From: Streptomyces sp. NBC_01296
GTDB lineage: Bacteria; Actinomycetota; Actinomycetes; Streptomycetales; Streptomycetaceae
Direction of reading: 5' to 3'
Length of the DNA: 64,000 bases
Assembly (NCBI RefSeq): GCF_035984415.1
Contig: NZ_CP130720.1
Location: forward strand, 7,750,001 to 7,814,000
Below the pieces are notes generated by a model. The model saw only the letters and a program-made list of their open reading frames with translations, was not told the DNA's origin and searched no databases. This document shows, in pieces, positions 26,446-34,192 of the stretch. Numbering within the stretch: the stretch's first letter is position 1; the number at the start of each line of letters is the position of its first letter. The position numbers and the translations under genes were made by a program.

Positions 26446-27501
26446 TCAGTCCTGTGAACGATTCGGCGGGCTCCCGGATGCTGGACCACCGCGGGGGCAC
26501 TGGCCGAAGCGTGCTGTCCGCCGGAAGTCGCTGGGAGTCGTTCCGTACGCAAGGCGAAACGCGCGGGAGAAGTCCGCCTGGTCGCGGAAACCCCACCGGG
26601 CAGCGGTCTCGCCGATGCTCCGGTGACCGAGCCGCACGTCGGCGAGGTCCGCCCGGCTGCGTTCGAGGCGGCTTCGGCGGATCGTGGCCCTGACGGTCTT
26701 CGGCTCCTGCTGGAACAACCGGTGCAGGAGGCGTACAGAGATGTGGTGGTGAGCCGCGATGGTGGCCGGGGCCAAGTCGGGATCGGCCAGGTTGTGGTCG
26801 ATGAAGGCCTGAATCCTGGCGAGCAGGGCTTGTTGGCGCGTCTCGGCGGGGAGGACGGGGGGACGATCCAGCTGCCCGGCGAGGAAGACGGTGGCCAGAT
26901 CGACCCCTACGGAGCCCAGACGTTGCAGCTCCTCGGCGTCGCAGTGGTCAGCGTTCTCGCGCAGACCGCTCAGGTAGCCGGCGAGGAGCGCACCCGATCC
27001 GGTTCGGGAGGACAGACGGGTGCCCAGCAGCCTGTCGGCCCGGTCATGCGGCAGCGGCAGGTCGGTCCTCGAGAGCCGGAGCAGGGTGACCCGCGACTGC
27101 CGGCGGTGATCCTCGAACTCGCAGGCCAGAGGGTGAGACGTATCGAACAGGGCCATGTCCCCCGCCTCGAGCAGGGTATTGCTGCGGCGCTGTTCCAGCC
27201 CGATCGGGCTGCCGTGGACCAGGAAGAGGAAGTAGCACTCCGGATCGGAACGCCGGACGTGCGCGGGTGTTCGTTCGGCCGACATCGGCGAGAACGAGAA
27301 CGAGGACACCTCGGCCTGCGGCAGCCGAAGCGACGTCGCCGCTCCTCTGAAGCGGTCGGTGTACTCGCTGGTGATGGACACCGGCATGACCGCCTCGCTG
27401 ACCATCCCGCTCCACCACTCGAAGCCGTCCCGCGCGCTGACGCTGTTGGTGGAGACGGAGACGGAGACGGACCGCTCCCGTTCCACTTCTGTGCCCGCCA
27501 T
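26446..27501 (-). CDS. AraC family transcriptional regulator
   Basis: 351 residues from ATG 27501, which has AGGGG six bases upstream; an earlier ATG at 27540 has no ribosome site. The N-terminal sensing domain (about 40-210) belongs to the AraC-binding-like group (TSLRLPQAEVSSFSF, ECYFLFLVHG, GDMALFDTSHPL). The C-terminal AraC domain has two helix-turn-helix units: LAPATIAAHHHISVRLLHRL and SIGETAARWGFRDQADFSRA, then FRLAYGTTPSDFRR. It heads a probable operon with mazG-like and NUDIX genes. The effector is unknown. Confidence 0.9.
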   Translation of the reverse strand: MAGTEVERERSVSVSVSTNSVSARDGFEWWSGMVSEAVMPVSITSEYTDRFRGAATSLRLPQAEVSSFSFSPMSAERTPAHVRRSDPECYFLFLVHGSPIGLEQRRSNTLLEAGDMALFDTSHPLACEFEDHRRQSRVTLLRLSRTDLPLPHDRADRLLGTRLSSRTGSGALLAGYLSGLRENADHCDAEELQRLGSVGVDLATVFLAGQLDRPPVLPAETRQQALLARIQAFIDHNLADPDLAPATIAAHHHISVRLLHRLFQQEPKTVRATIRRSRLERSRADLADVRLGHRSIGETAARWGFRDQADFSRAFRLAYGTTPSDFRRTARFGQCPRGGPASGSPPNRSQD

Positions 27502-27724
27502 TGCACCCCTAGCTCGTCCCGACGCCAGATCCGCACTCATACTCGAGCGCACCGCGGGCGGGGACGAGCAGCTTGCCGGTCAGCTTCGCAGTGCATTCCC
27601 CGCCAAGCATGCGTGGAGCGGCAGCTGGAGCACGTGCGGCGTCGTCCGGCTGAGACCCATGGCCACGCCCCGCTCGCGGTGCCGGCCGATCGTCATGTTC
27701 CGAGCCGTGGCGCGGCCAAACCGG

Positions 27725-27862
27725 TCAGCCTTCGCGCCTGGGCCTCGTTGAGCACGCCAGGAGGAACAGGTTCCCGATCACGTAGAAGCCGACGATCCGC
27801 CAGTCCCCGGTGTACTGGGTCTGCAGCGGGTTGGTGCGCAGGGCAGCCGGGGCCGACGCCAT
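27725..27862 (-). CDS. 45-residue peptide with a hydrophobic segment
   Basis: The start ATG at 27862 has a near-perfect AGGAGGTG seven bases upstream. The peptide begins MASAPAALRTNPLQTQYTGD, then WRIVGFYVIGNLFLLAC forms one hydrophobic helix, and the tail STRPRREG is basic. The layout is that of a small single-span membrane protein with its C-terminus inside. It lies between the AraC gene (224 bp downstream) and the YVTN propeller gene (107 bp upstream), all on the minus strand. No homologue is known to me. Confidence 0.5.
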   Translation of the reverse strand: MASAPAALRTNPLQTQYTGDWRIVGFYVIGNLFLLACSTRPRREG

Positions 27863-27969
27863 CAGACCACACCTCCTGTGACCCGCACCTCAACCGTCCC
27901 CATGCCTCCACGACCGCTGACGCGGCCATGGAGGCATGGCGGGTGTTCATTCCGGATGGAACGACAAGC

Positions 27970-29448
27970 TCAGTGGTCGTGCCGGATGGTGGGATGGGCT
28001 GTTGAGGCAGCGGGGGCCTGCGTCAGACCATGCATGCTGCTGTGGTCGAGCTGGTCCCCGTCGTGGTGGGGTTTGCCGTACTGGTTCTTCGCGCAGGCGG
28101 TGACGGTGGACGGGCCGTGGGTGTCATCGCCGGCGAAGGTGGCGGTGTAGCAGGCTTCGCTGTCATACCTGCGCGGGACGTTGCAGATGGCATGGCCCCT
28201 GCTGTCCGTCGTGTCGGTGCACAGCGGGGTGGAGTCGGTGGTGAACTCGATCCGCTTGCCCTCCACGGGCTCGCCTCCGGCGGTCAGCCTGGCCTTCAGG
28301 GTGAAGTCGCCAACGCCCAGGACACCCGGCCTGTCCTTGCCCTTGCCCTCCTTCTTCTCCGCCTTCAGCGTCAGTGTGGTCGGGGTCCGCGGCTGCTCCA
28401 GCTCGGGGACGGTCCCGATCGCCACGCCGACGGGGCTTTCGCCGACATCGATGGTGGCGGTGACGGCATTGGTGGCGGTGTCGATCACCGACACCGTGTC
28501 CGAGCCGACGTTGGTGACGTAGACGCGGGTCGTGTCCGGGGTGACCGCCACCCCCTGGGGTAGGGAGCCGACGGGGATGGTGGCGGTGACGGTGTTGGTG
28601 GCGGAGTCGATCACCGAAACGGTGCCCGGCGAGGTGGCGTTGGTGACGTAGACGTTGGCGCCGCCGACCAGGGCTGCCGCCACCCCCAGGGGGGAGTCGC
28701 CGACGTCGATGGTGGCGTCGACGGTGTTGCCGGCGGTGTCGATCACCGACACGGTGGCGTCGTTCATGTTGGTGACGTAGGCGGAGTCCGGATTGACCGC
28801 CACACCTTGGGGGAAGGTGCCGACGTCGATGGTGGCGGTGACGGTGTTGGCCGCGATGTCGATCACCGACACGGTGTCCGAGCCGGGATTGGCGACGTAG
28901 ACGCTGGATCCCACCGCCACACCACGAGGGTCCTCGCCGACGTCGACGGTGGCGGTGACGGTGTTGGTGGCGGTCTCGATCACCGACACGGTGCCGCCGC
29001 CGGAGTTGGTGACGTAGGCGCGGGTGCCGTCCGGGGTGACCGCCACACCTTGGGGGAAGGTGCCGACGTTGATGGTGGTGGTGACGGTGTTGGTGGCGGT
29101 GTCGATCACCGACACGGTGGAGCCGCCGGAGTTGGTGACGTAGGCGCGGGTGCCGTCCGGCGTGACCGCCACGCCCTCGGGGTCGCTGCCGACGTTGATG
29201 GTGGCGGTGACGGTGTTGGTGGCGGTGTCGATCACCGACACGGTGTCCGCGGCGTTGTTGGTGACGTAGGCGAGGGTTCTGGTTTGCGCGGTGGCGGGTG
29301 TTGCCGCGGCGAGGGGGACGATCACCCCGGCCAGTACCGCCAGCCCCGTCACCCAGGACCGCAGCAGCGCCCACCAGGAACCCCCGCCCCCTCGACCTCG
29401 CACCGTGTTCCCCTGTTCCGGCGCCGCCGGTACCGAGCTACCCGACAT
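27970..29448 (-). CDS. Secreted YVTN-family seven-bladed beta-propeller protein with Ig-like domain
   Basis: 492 residues from ATG 29448, with AGGAGGTCGTG upstream. After an N-terminal region and a signal helix (about 27-50, ending ATPATAQT) come seven repeats of about 42 residues, each with AYVTN...TVSVIDTATNTVTATINVG...GVAV, enough for one seven-bladed propeller. Residues about 350-460 form an Ig-like domain (GDFTLKARLTAGGEPVEGKR, then TATFAGDDTHGPS). The tail is His/Asp-rich (KPHHDGDQLDHSS). It is likely exported and may bind surface polymers or partners; the function is unknown. Confidence 0.85.
   Translation of the reverse strand: MSGSSVPAAPEQGNTVRGRGGGGSWWALLRSWVTGLAVLAGVIVPLAAATPATAQTRTLAYVTNNAADTVSVIDTATNTVTATINVGSDPEGVAVTPDGTRAYVTNSGGSTVSVIDTATNTVTTTINVGTFPQGVAVTPDGTRAYVTNSGGGTVSVIETATNTVTATVDVGEDPRGVAVGSSVYVANPGSDTVSVIDIAANTVTATIDVGTFPQGVAVNPDSAYVTNMNDATVSVIDTAGNTVDATIDVGDSPLGVAAALVGGANVYVTNATSPGTVSVIDSATNTVTATIPVGSLPQGVAVTPDTTRVYVTNVGSDTVSVIDTATNAVTATIDVGESPVGVAIGTVPELEQPRTPTTLTLKAEKKEGKGKDRPGVLGVGDFTLKARLTAGGEPVEGKRIEFTTDSTPLCTDTTDSRGHAICNVPRRYDSEACYTATFAGDDTHGPSTVTACAKNQYGKPHHDGDQLDHSSMHGLTQAPAASTAHPTIRHDH
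28420..29275. repeat. About 126-bp tandem repeats coding the propeller blades
   Basis: Seven units, highly similar at DNA level in the stretch coding TVSVIDTATNTVTAT (on the plus strand GTGGCGGTGACGGTGTTGGT recurs). The third and fourth blades are a few codons shorter and the fifth slightly longer. The DNA similarity suggests recent expansion or gene conversion among blades. Confidence 0.8.
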
Positions 29449-29919
29449 CACGACCTCCTGCAGTACACGACACCGAAGTGGCGTTTCCATGGGCCACGAG
29501 CGATGCCCTGCCAGGCATGTCCGGGTCCTCCGCGGCGCTGATGATCGCCGCAGCCGACGCTAACGCCGTCATCCGCCCGTGCCTGCCCAACACCCATGAG
29601 GGCGGGCTGTACGGATGCGTGCATACCCCCTACGGCCTACCGGGGCCCTTGCCCGATCTTCATCGCGGCGCAGACTCGGACGGGCCGGGTCGCCGTGGGC
29701 ATCAGCGTCCGTGTCCCGGACACCCGGCGGCGCTCGGCGCGGGCCCGCCGGGCCGCCTGACCTCGAGGGCATCACTGCGGCCGGGCCCCTTGAGCCGGAC
29801 AGGTGATCTTCGAGATCTGGTTGTTCTCCTCGTCGGTTCGGCTATGCAGAATGCTTTTGCCGCTTGCCTGGGGTTGTGTATTTCCGTGTGACGTCCGGCA
29901 GTTGGAGGTAGCACCACCC
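29449..29919. other. Intergenic region without a supported gene
   Basis: 471 bp between the propeller gene (minus) and the broken XRE gene (plus). No frame with a convincing start or protein-like composition. The right part (29800-29919) is less GC-rich and probably holds the promoter of the regulator gene; GGAGGTA lies ten bases before its ATG. Confidence 0.55.
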
Positions 29920-30775
29920 ATGGCGGAGAGCGGAAGCCCCACCGTCAGAAGGCGCCGGCTGGGCGCGGAGCTTCGCCAGATGCGCCGTGCCGCGGGCATG
30001 ACGTCCCAACCGGTGGCGGGTCGGCTACTGGTGTCGCAGTCCAAGATCAGCCTTCTGGAGAGGGCCGTCGCGCCATCAACCCCCGTGACGTGCGTGATCT
30101 GTGTGAGCTCTACGAGGTCACCGACCAGTCGCTCGTCGCCTCGCTGATGCGGATGGCGAAGGAGTCGGGCCGGCAGGGCTGGTGGGTCGCCTGCGGCGAC
30201 GTCCCCCTACAGCGTGTTCATCGGGATGGAGACGGAGGCCGCCTCCATCCACTCGTACGATCCGCTGGTGATCCCGGGCCTGCTGCAGACCCCCGCCTAC
30301 GCCGCCGCGGTCATCGAGGCACCCTCACATCACAGCCGAGCAGGCCGCCACCCGTCTGGAGGTGCGGCTACGGCGCCAGCATCGCGCCCACCACCCCGCC
30401 CGTCCGTTCCGTTTATGGGTCGTCCTGGACGAATCGGCATTACACCGCGCCGTCGGCACCGCCGACGTCATGTGCGAACAGCTCGAACATCTGAACCGCC
30501 TCGGTGCCCAGCCGCACATCACCGTGCAGGTCCTTCCCCACACCGCAGGAGCCCACCCCGGTGCCTCGGGGCAGTTCTGCATCCTCACGTTCCCCGACAG
30601 TGACGCGGGAGTCGTGTATTTGGAGCGCTTCACCAGCAACCTCTACCTGGAGAAGCCCGCGGACCGCCTGCCCTACCACCTCATGTACGACCACCTCCAA
30701 GCGCAAGCGCTCAGCCTCGAACAGAGCCGCCGGTTCATCCGCGACACCATGCGGCTCCACACCCGATCCTCGTGA
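29920..30775 (+). pseudogene. XRE/DUF5753-type regulator, broken by three frameshifts
   Basis: Joined over three frames the sequence gives a complete regulator of about 284 residues: N-terminal helix-turn-helix (RRRRLGAELRQMRRAAGMTS, then LLVSQSKISLLE), then RDLCELYEVTDQSLVASLMR, then FIGMETEAASIHSYDPLVIP and the DUF5753-like C-terminal half (PFRLWVVLDESALHRAV, HITVQVLPHTAGAHPGASGQF, VVYLERFTSNLYLE). The shifts are a 1-nt loss near 30061, an extra C in a C5 run at 30203-30207, and a +1 shift near 30321-30328. Either decay or sequencing error could explain them; the homopolymer site makes error plausible for one. Confidence 0.8.
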
Positions 30776-30795
30776 GCGGTGGGCAGCGAAGGCGC

Positions 30796-31077
30796 TCAGC
30801 CGGGAACACTGCCTTCCCAACCGGACAGGGCTCCGCAGGCGGCGCACGCCGCACTGCCGGCGGGTCCTCGCACGGGCGCGGCAACCGCCGGGACTTCCTG
30901 GTGGGAGAGCCAGGGTGCATTCGCATTCCGGGCCAGGACGTACTTGAAATGTTGCTGGCGCCTCAGTTCGAGGACGTCCCTCTGTCGCATTCGGCCCACC
31001 CCCGACGATGCCAATGCGCTCCAGAACGCACCTAGTACTGCACAGATCAGCACAAACTTAATCAACACGTCTGCCAC
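30796..31077 (-). CDS. Small membrane-anchored protein of unknown function
   Basis: 93 residues from a GTG at 31077, with AAAGGA six bases upstream. A single hydrophobic helix occupies about residues 4-24 (VLIKFVLICAVLGAFWSAL), followed by basic QRDVLELRRQQHFKYVLARN and an Ala/Gly/Cys-rich tail. It is convergent with the broken regulator gene, where a partner DUF397 gene would often lie. Coding is plausible, not proven. Confidence 0.42.
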   Translation of the reverse strand: MADVLIKFVLICAVLGAFWSALASSGVGRMRQRDVLELRRQQHFKYVLARNANAPWLSHQEVPAVAAPVRGPAGSAACAACGALSGWEGSVPG

Positions 31078-31560
31078 AGCGGGTCCTTTAGGGTGACGGA
31101 TTCACACAGCGGGCCCTCGGTCGAGCCCTCAGCAACATTTCGACATAACGCAGCGGCATATGCAGAGTTATGCCCAGCCGTCTCATTGCAGCCATGTGCA
31201 GCAGTCTGTCGGGTTGCAGTAATTTCCGATTAACATCAGGCGCCCGGCGCCCCGGCGGGGCGCACGGGCGCGTGGCGGCCCGACCGAACGGCGGATCGCC
31301 GACCCCGCCCGGGGCGTGCCGCAGCCCACTCGAGCAGGAGTCCGGGCGGCGTGGTCGCCTCCTCTGCAGCATCCGGCCCAAACCGTGCCGTCACCCATCT
31401 GAGCTGCGGGGATGTGCCGCTGGCGAGATGCGCCAAGCGGTCCTGACGGGTTCGACGCGAGTGCAGAAATGATGAACGGAAACAGTCACCACTCGTTCGC
31501 CTCACCACCATCACCCGCATGGCTCACACCCCGCCCGGGGTCGGGAGCGTTGGTTGGACT
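31078..31560. other. Intergenic region without a supported gene
   Basis: 483 bp, with a less GC-rich left half (31080-31240). Frames on both strands lack good starts. A G/C-rich block (31240-31340) separates it from the next plus-strand gene. Confidence 0.5.
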
Positions 31561-31878
31561 ATGACAACAGCAAACATCGACGCAATCTTCCGTCGGCATA
31601 CCAACGAGGAGGCTCTCCCCGTTCGCCCCGGCGTCGCCCGGATGGGTAAGTGGACATTCACACCGGCTTCATCCGATCGCACCCAGGGTGAGAACGCGTC
31701 CCTGCATCATGAAGGTCGGAAAATCGAGCTGAATTACTCGTCCTCAATCTTTGAGGATTTCCTGAAGGCGATCAGCAAGATCCATCACGAGTTCAACCGA
31801 CGGTCGCAAGACGTGGCTGCATCCGGGACGTCCGGAATGTGCACCGACGGCCAAGTGAGGCAGGGCCCCCGTGTATGA
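31561..31878 (+). CDS. Small unknown protein, coupled to next gene
   Basis: 105 residues from ATG 31561 (MTTANIDAIFRRHTNEEALP). The core IELNYSSSIFEDFLKAISKI is amphipathic. Its stop overlaps the GTG start of the following membrane protein gene by 8 bp, so the two are translated together. Base composition is lower in GC than the neighbours. No family recognised. Confidence 0.6.
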   Translation: MTTANIDAIFRRHTNEEALPVRPGVARMGKWTFTPASSDRTQGENASLHHEGRKIELNYSSSIFEDFLKAISKIHHEFNRRSQDVAASGTSGMCTDGQVRQGPRV

Positions 31879-32680
31879 ACCGTACGGTCATCACGACTGG
31901 AACGGCTTCCCCACCCAGCCGGATGCCCACATCTTTCGGCCGGTACCGGAACCCGAACAGCACGTCGCCACGGGGCACCCGCCGTTCGGACTTGACCACG
32001 GGAACAGCACATGGGATCCGGCGGAGGAGCTCGCCTGCCTCCTCCAAGGGAGCATGGCCGCCGGCCAGGCGGAGCCCTTCGACCGGGGCATCTTCGACGA
32101 AGCGAACGACATGATGAGCACCACCGGGCTGGCAGCCGGACCTCCGGGCGTCATCGGGCTGCCGGCGGCAGCACCGCCCGGCGCGCACCGCCGGACCGTC
32201 GCGGCGAAGGCGCCGGCAGTGGCCCTGCTGCGAACGGGCAGCCTGTGCACAGCCGTGTTGGTCGCACTCATCGCCGCCGTCGTGAGCGTCCTCAGCGGCC
32301 TTGCCATCTGCGATGCCCTTCAGCACAGTGCCGCGCCCCGCACCGCCCACGACGTGGTCGGCTGGTGGCCGCTGCTCATCTACGGACCCTGGATGGTCGC
32401 CTCCCTGTCCATCCTCAGGGCAGCCCTGCATCAGCGCCGCGCCATCCACTCCTGGTCCATCGTCCTGTTGTTCTCCACCTTGGCCACGCTCCTGTGCGTG
32501 GCCCAGGCGCCGAGAACGTTCGCCGCCGAGGCCGCGGCGACCCTTCCCGCCGTCGCCGCGCTCGCCTGCTTCCAACAGCTCGTCCGCCAGATCACTCTCA
32601 CCCGGCCGCCCCGTCAACCGACGCCGCGGCACCGCAACTCCAGGCCCTCCGCTGCCCCCAAATTCCACTACGGGGCATGA
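31871..32680 (+). CDS. Membrane protein with long polar N-terminus, DUF2637-like layout
   Basis: 269 residues from GTG 31871. The first 110 residues are polar (HHDWNGFPTQPDAHIFRPVP and so on). Four hydrophobic helices follow: about 123-146 (SLCTAVLVALIAAVVSVLSGL), 164-184 (VVGWWPLLIYGPWMVASL), 197-214 and 222-238. This resembles membrane proteins common in actinobacterial mobile regions (DUF2637-like), but the match is weak. It overlaps the upstream small gene by 8 bp. Confidence 0.6.
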   Translation: MYEPYGHHDWNGFPTQPDAHIFRPVPEPEQHVATGHPPFGLDHGNSTWDPAEELACLLQGSMAAGQAEPFDRGIFDEANDMMSTTGLAAGPPGVIGLPAAAPPGAHRRTVAAKAPAVALLRTGSLCTAVLVALIAAVVSVLSGLAICDALQHSAAPRTAHDVVGWWPLLIYGPWMVASLSILRAALHQRRAIHSWSIVLLFSTLATLLCVAQAPRTFAAEAAATLPAVAALACFQQLVRQITLTRPPRQPTPRHRNSRPSAAPKFHYGA

Positions 32681-32988
32681 CGGTCACGTCCGGGAATTCC
32701 CTGGCCGGGATCGGTCCGCCACCCGTGCGCAGCAGTTCTGTGCCTGGCGGACGGTCGCCGGGTGCGGCCGAGGACGGTGAGGGCCGCCACGACGCCCTGG
32801 CGAAGGGGGAGGCCGCCGAGACGGGCGGGGCCGGAGCCTGCCGTGTCAGTCGTGGCCGCGCCGCCCGAGGCAGAGCCGGCGCCACCGCATACGGCGCCGG
32901 AGACGAAGGCGTGACAGCCGCTGACCGCATGGAACACGTGGTCCTTCCCGGAGCCCGACGGATGGGTCGAGTGATCGTTTACACCTGA
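32677..32988 (+). CDS. Possible small ORF, ATGA overlap with upstream gene
   Basis: 103 codons starting in an ATGA overlap with the membrane protein stop. The translation is Gly/Ala/Arg-rich (GEGRHDALAKGEAAETGGAG) and could be out-of-frame composition; an antisense frame of similar quality exists. Only the overlap speaks for it. Confidence 0.2.
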   Translation: MTVTSGNSLAGIGPPPVRSSSVPGGRSPGAAEDGEGRHDALAKGEAAETGGAGACRVSRGRAARGRAGATAYGAGDEGVTAADRMEHVVLPGARRMGRVIVYT

Positions 32989-33257
32989 GGAACGACAATC
33001 GAATCCGATAAGTCACGGGCGGTCCGCAATCTAGGCTCGACGGCCTTCGATGACCGCCTCGTGCACGCGCAGCCGGCCCGGGCATCTGACTTACCGCAGC
33101 TCGGAGCCCATCCCGGTGGCCCGTTGCCTGGACTCCGCTGTCGCCTGTACGACGGCCCGCCCCGCAGACCCGGACCGACCGCGCTCGTGAAGCACCGCAC
33201 ACCCCCGCCGGCACTGCGCACACACCTCCCCTCGTCTACTGAGAAAGGACAGCAACC

Positions 33258-33518
33258 ATGGCGTACGAGCTCTCCTACGCTGAGCGAATCCAGTACAAAC
33301 GGCTGCAGGACGACGCCTACCAGGCAGGCCAGGAAGCCGTCGCCCATCTCGAGGCAGCCCTCGCGCTCGCAGGGCTGGTCCTCCCCTCTCTGACGAACGA
33401 CGGACCCCTGGGCTGCCGCGGGTTCGTCCGGCTCGGGGGATGCAGTGTCGCGGTCGCCAGCCAGCTCGCCGAGGTGGTCGCCGCGGGTGCCATTGCCCTG
33501 CAGCAGCAGCGGACGTGA
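33258..33518 (+). CDS. Small helical protein of unknown function
   Basis: 86 residues from ATG 33258, with AAAGGA nine bases upstream. Amphipathic helices: SYAERIQYKRLQDDAYQAGQ, then EAVAHLEAALALAGLVLPSL. No membrane export signal; the Ala-rich C-terminus (VAVASQLAEVVAAGAIALQQ) may form a helix bundle. No family recognised. The next gene follows after 73 bp. Confidence 0.6.
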   Translation: MAYELSYAERIQYKRLQDDAYQAGQEAVAHLEAALALAGLVLPSLTNDGPLGCRGFVRLGGCSVAVASQLAEVVAAGAIALQQQRT

Positions 33519-33591
33519 GCACTGCCCCCGCCGCGCCCGTAGGCCCCACTCCAACTTCCCCGCCGACAGGCAGACTTCAGGAGGTCCTTGC

Positions 33592-33906
33592 ATGAACACG
33601 TGGCGAGCTTCCTCGCGCGCGCCGAAACCGCAGGAGGCGCTCGACCCCTACCGCTTCCCCGGCGTCCGGGGATTCGAGGACGAGGAGGACACTCGCCTCC
33701 AAAGCTCCGCGCCGACCCCGGACCCGGCGGAGCGGCCCGTCAGCCGGATCAGCGCAGCACACCACCGGCGCCTCGACCTGCACGCGGCGCTGACCGCCGC
33801 CGGCATCCCGCCGCTCGCCGGAGACCTCCACGCCATCGACGCCGTCTCCGCACTCGACGCCACCACCAACGCTGCCGTCCAACGATGGATCGCCGGCACG
33901 CGATGA
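33592..33906 (+). CDS. Small unknown protein with strong ribosome site
   Basis: 104 residues from ATG 33592, with AGGAGGT six bases upstream. The N-terminal half is polar and probably disordered (PKPQEALDPYRFPGVRGFED); the C-terminal half is a predicted helical segment, HHRRLDLHAALTAAGIPPLA then DAVSALDATTNAAVQRWIAG. No family recognised. It probably forms a small operon with the gene at 33258. Confidence 0.6.
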   Translation: MNTWRASSRAPKPQEALDPYRFPGVRGFEDEEDTRLQSSAPTPDPAERPVSRISAAHHRRLDLHAALTAAGIPPLAGDLHAIDAVSALDATTNAAVQRWIAGTR

Positions 33907-34041
33907 CCCACCGCACCTTGCGGCCCACGCTCCCGCGCCACACGTGGGCCGCAACGGGGCACGGCCGGGCAACGGGGAGCCGCACCACGGCCCACGGACG
34001 AGGGTGCTGACGGAGCAGCGAGGGAACGAGTGCTGAAGGGG

Positions 34042-34114
34042 CGACGAGGGCAGGATTCGAACCTACGTCCACCCGGGATCAGAGCCGGGCGCTCCTCCGC
34101 AGAGCTTCCTCGTC
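34042..34114 (-). tRNA. tRNA-like gene with irregular anticodon loop
   Basis: Read on the minus strand, a 73-nt cloverleaf is visible: acceptor GACGAGG with CCTCGTC and discriminator G; D-stem GCTC/GAGC; anticodon stem CCCGG/CCGGG; variable TGGAC; T-arm GTAGG-TTCGAAT-CCTGC. The T-arm is standard. The anticodon stem pairs perfectly only with an 8-nt loop, CTCTGATC; with a 7-nt loop (one C-C mismatch) the anticodon would be CTG. The acceptor pairing extends to 10 bp (GGCGACGAGG/CCTCGTCGCC), longer than normal. No CCA is encoded. It may be a degenerate or unusual tRNA. Confidence 0.5.
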
Positions 34115-34192
34115 GCCGCTGTGATCATTGCTGGGGCTGCTGCGTGGGGCAACCGATTTACGGGCACGGCCCTGTGCGTTCACTGCCGGGGG

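Noticed and set aside
30772..31035. DUF397 partner gene after the XRE regulator
   Set aside because: The plus-strand frame there has none of the usual DUF397 sequence; a minus-strand membrane protein is the better candidate.
31088..31520. Minus-strand ORFs in the 31.1-31.5 kb gap
   Set aside because: Starts lack ribosome sites and the translations are Arg/Pro-rich without structure.
32598..32937. Antisense small ORFs opposite 32677-32988
   Set aside because: No ribosome sites and Ala/Gly/Arg-rich composition; neither strand is convincing here.
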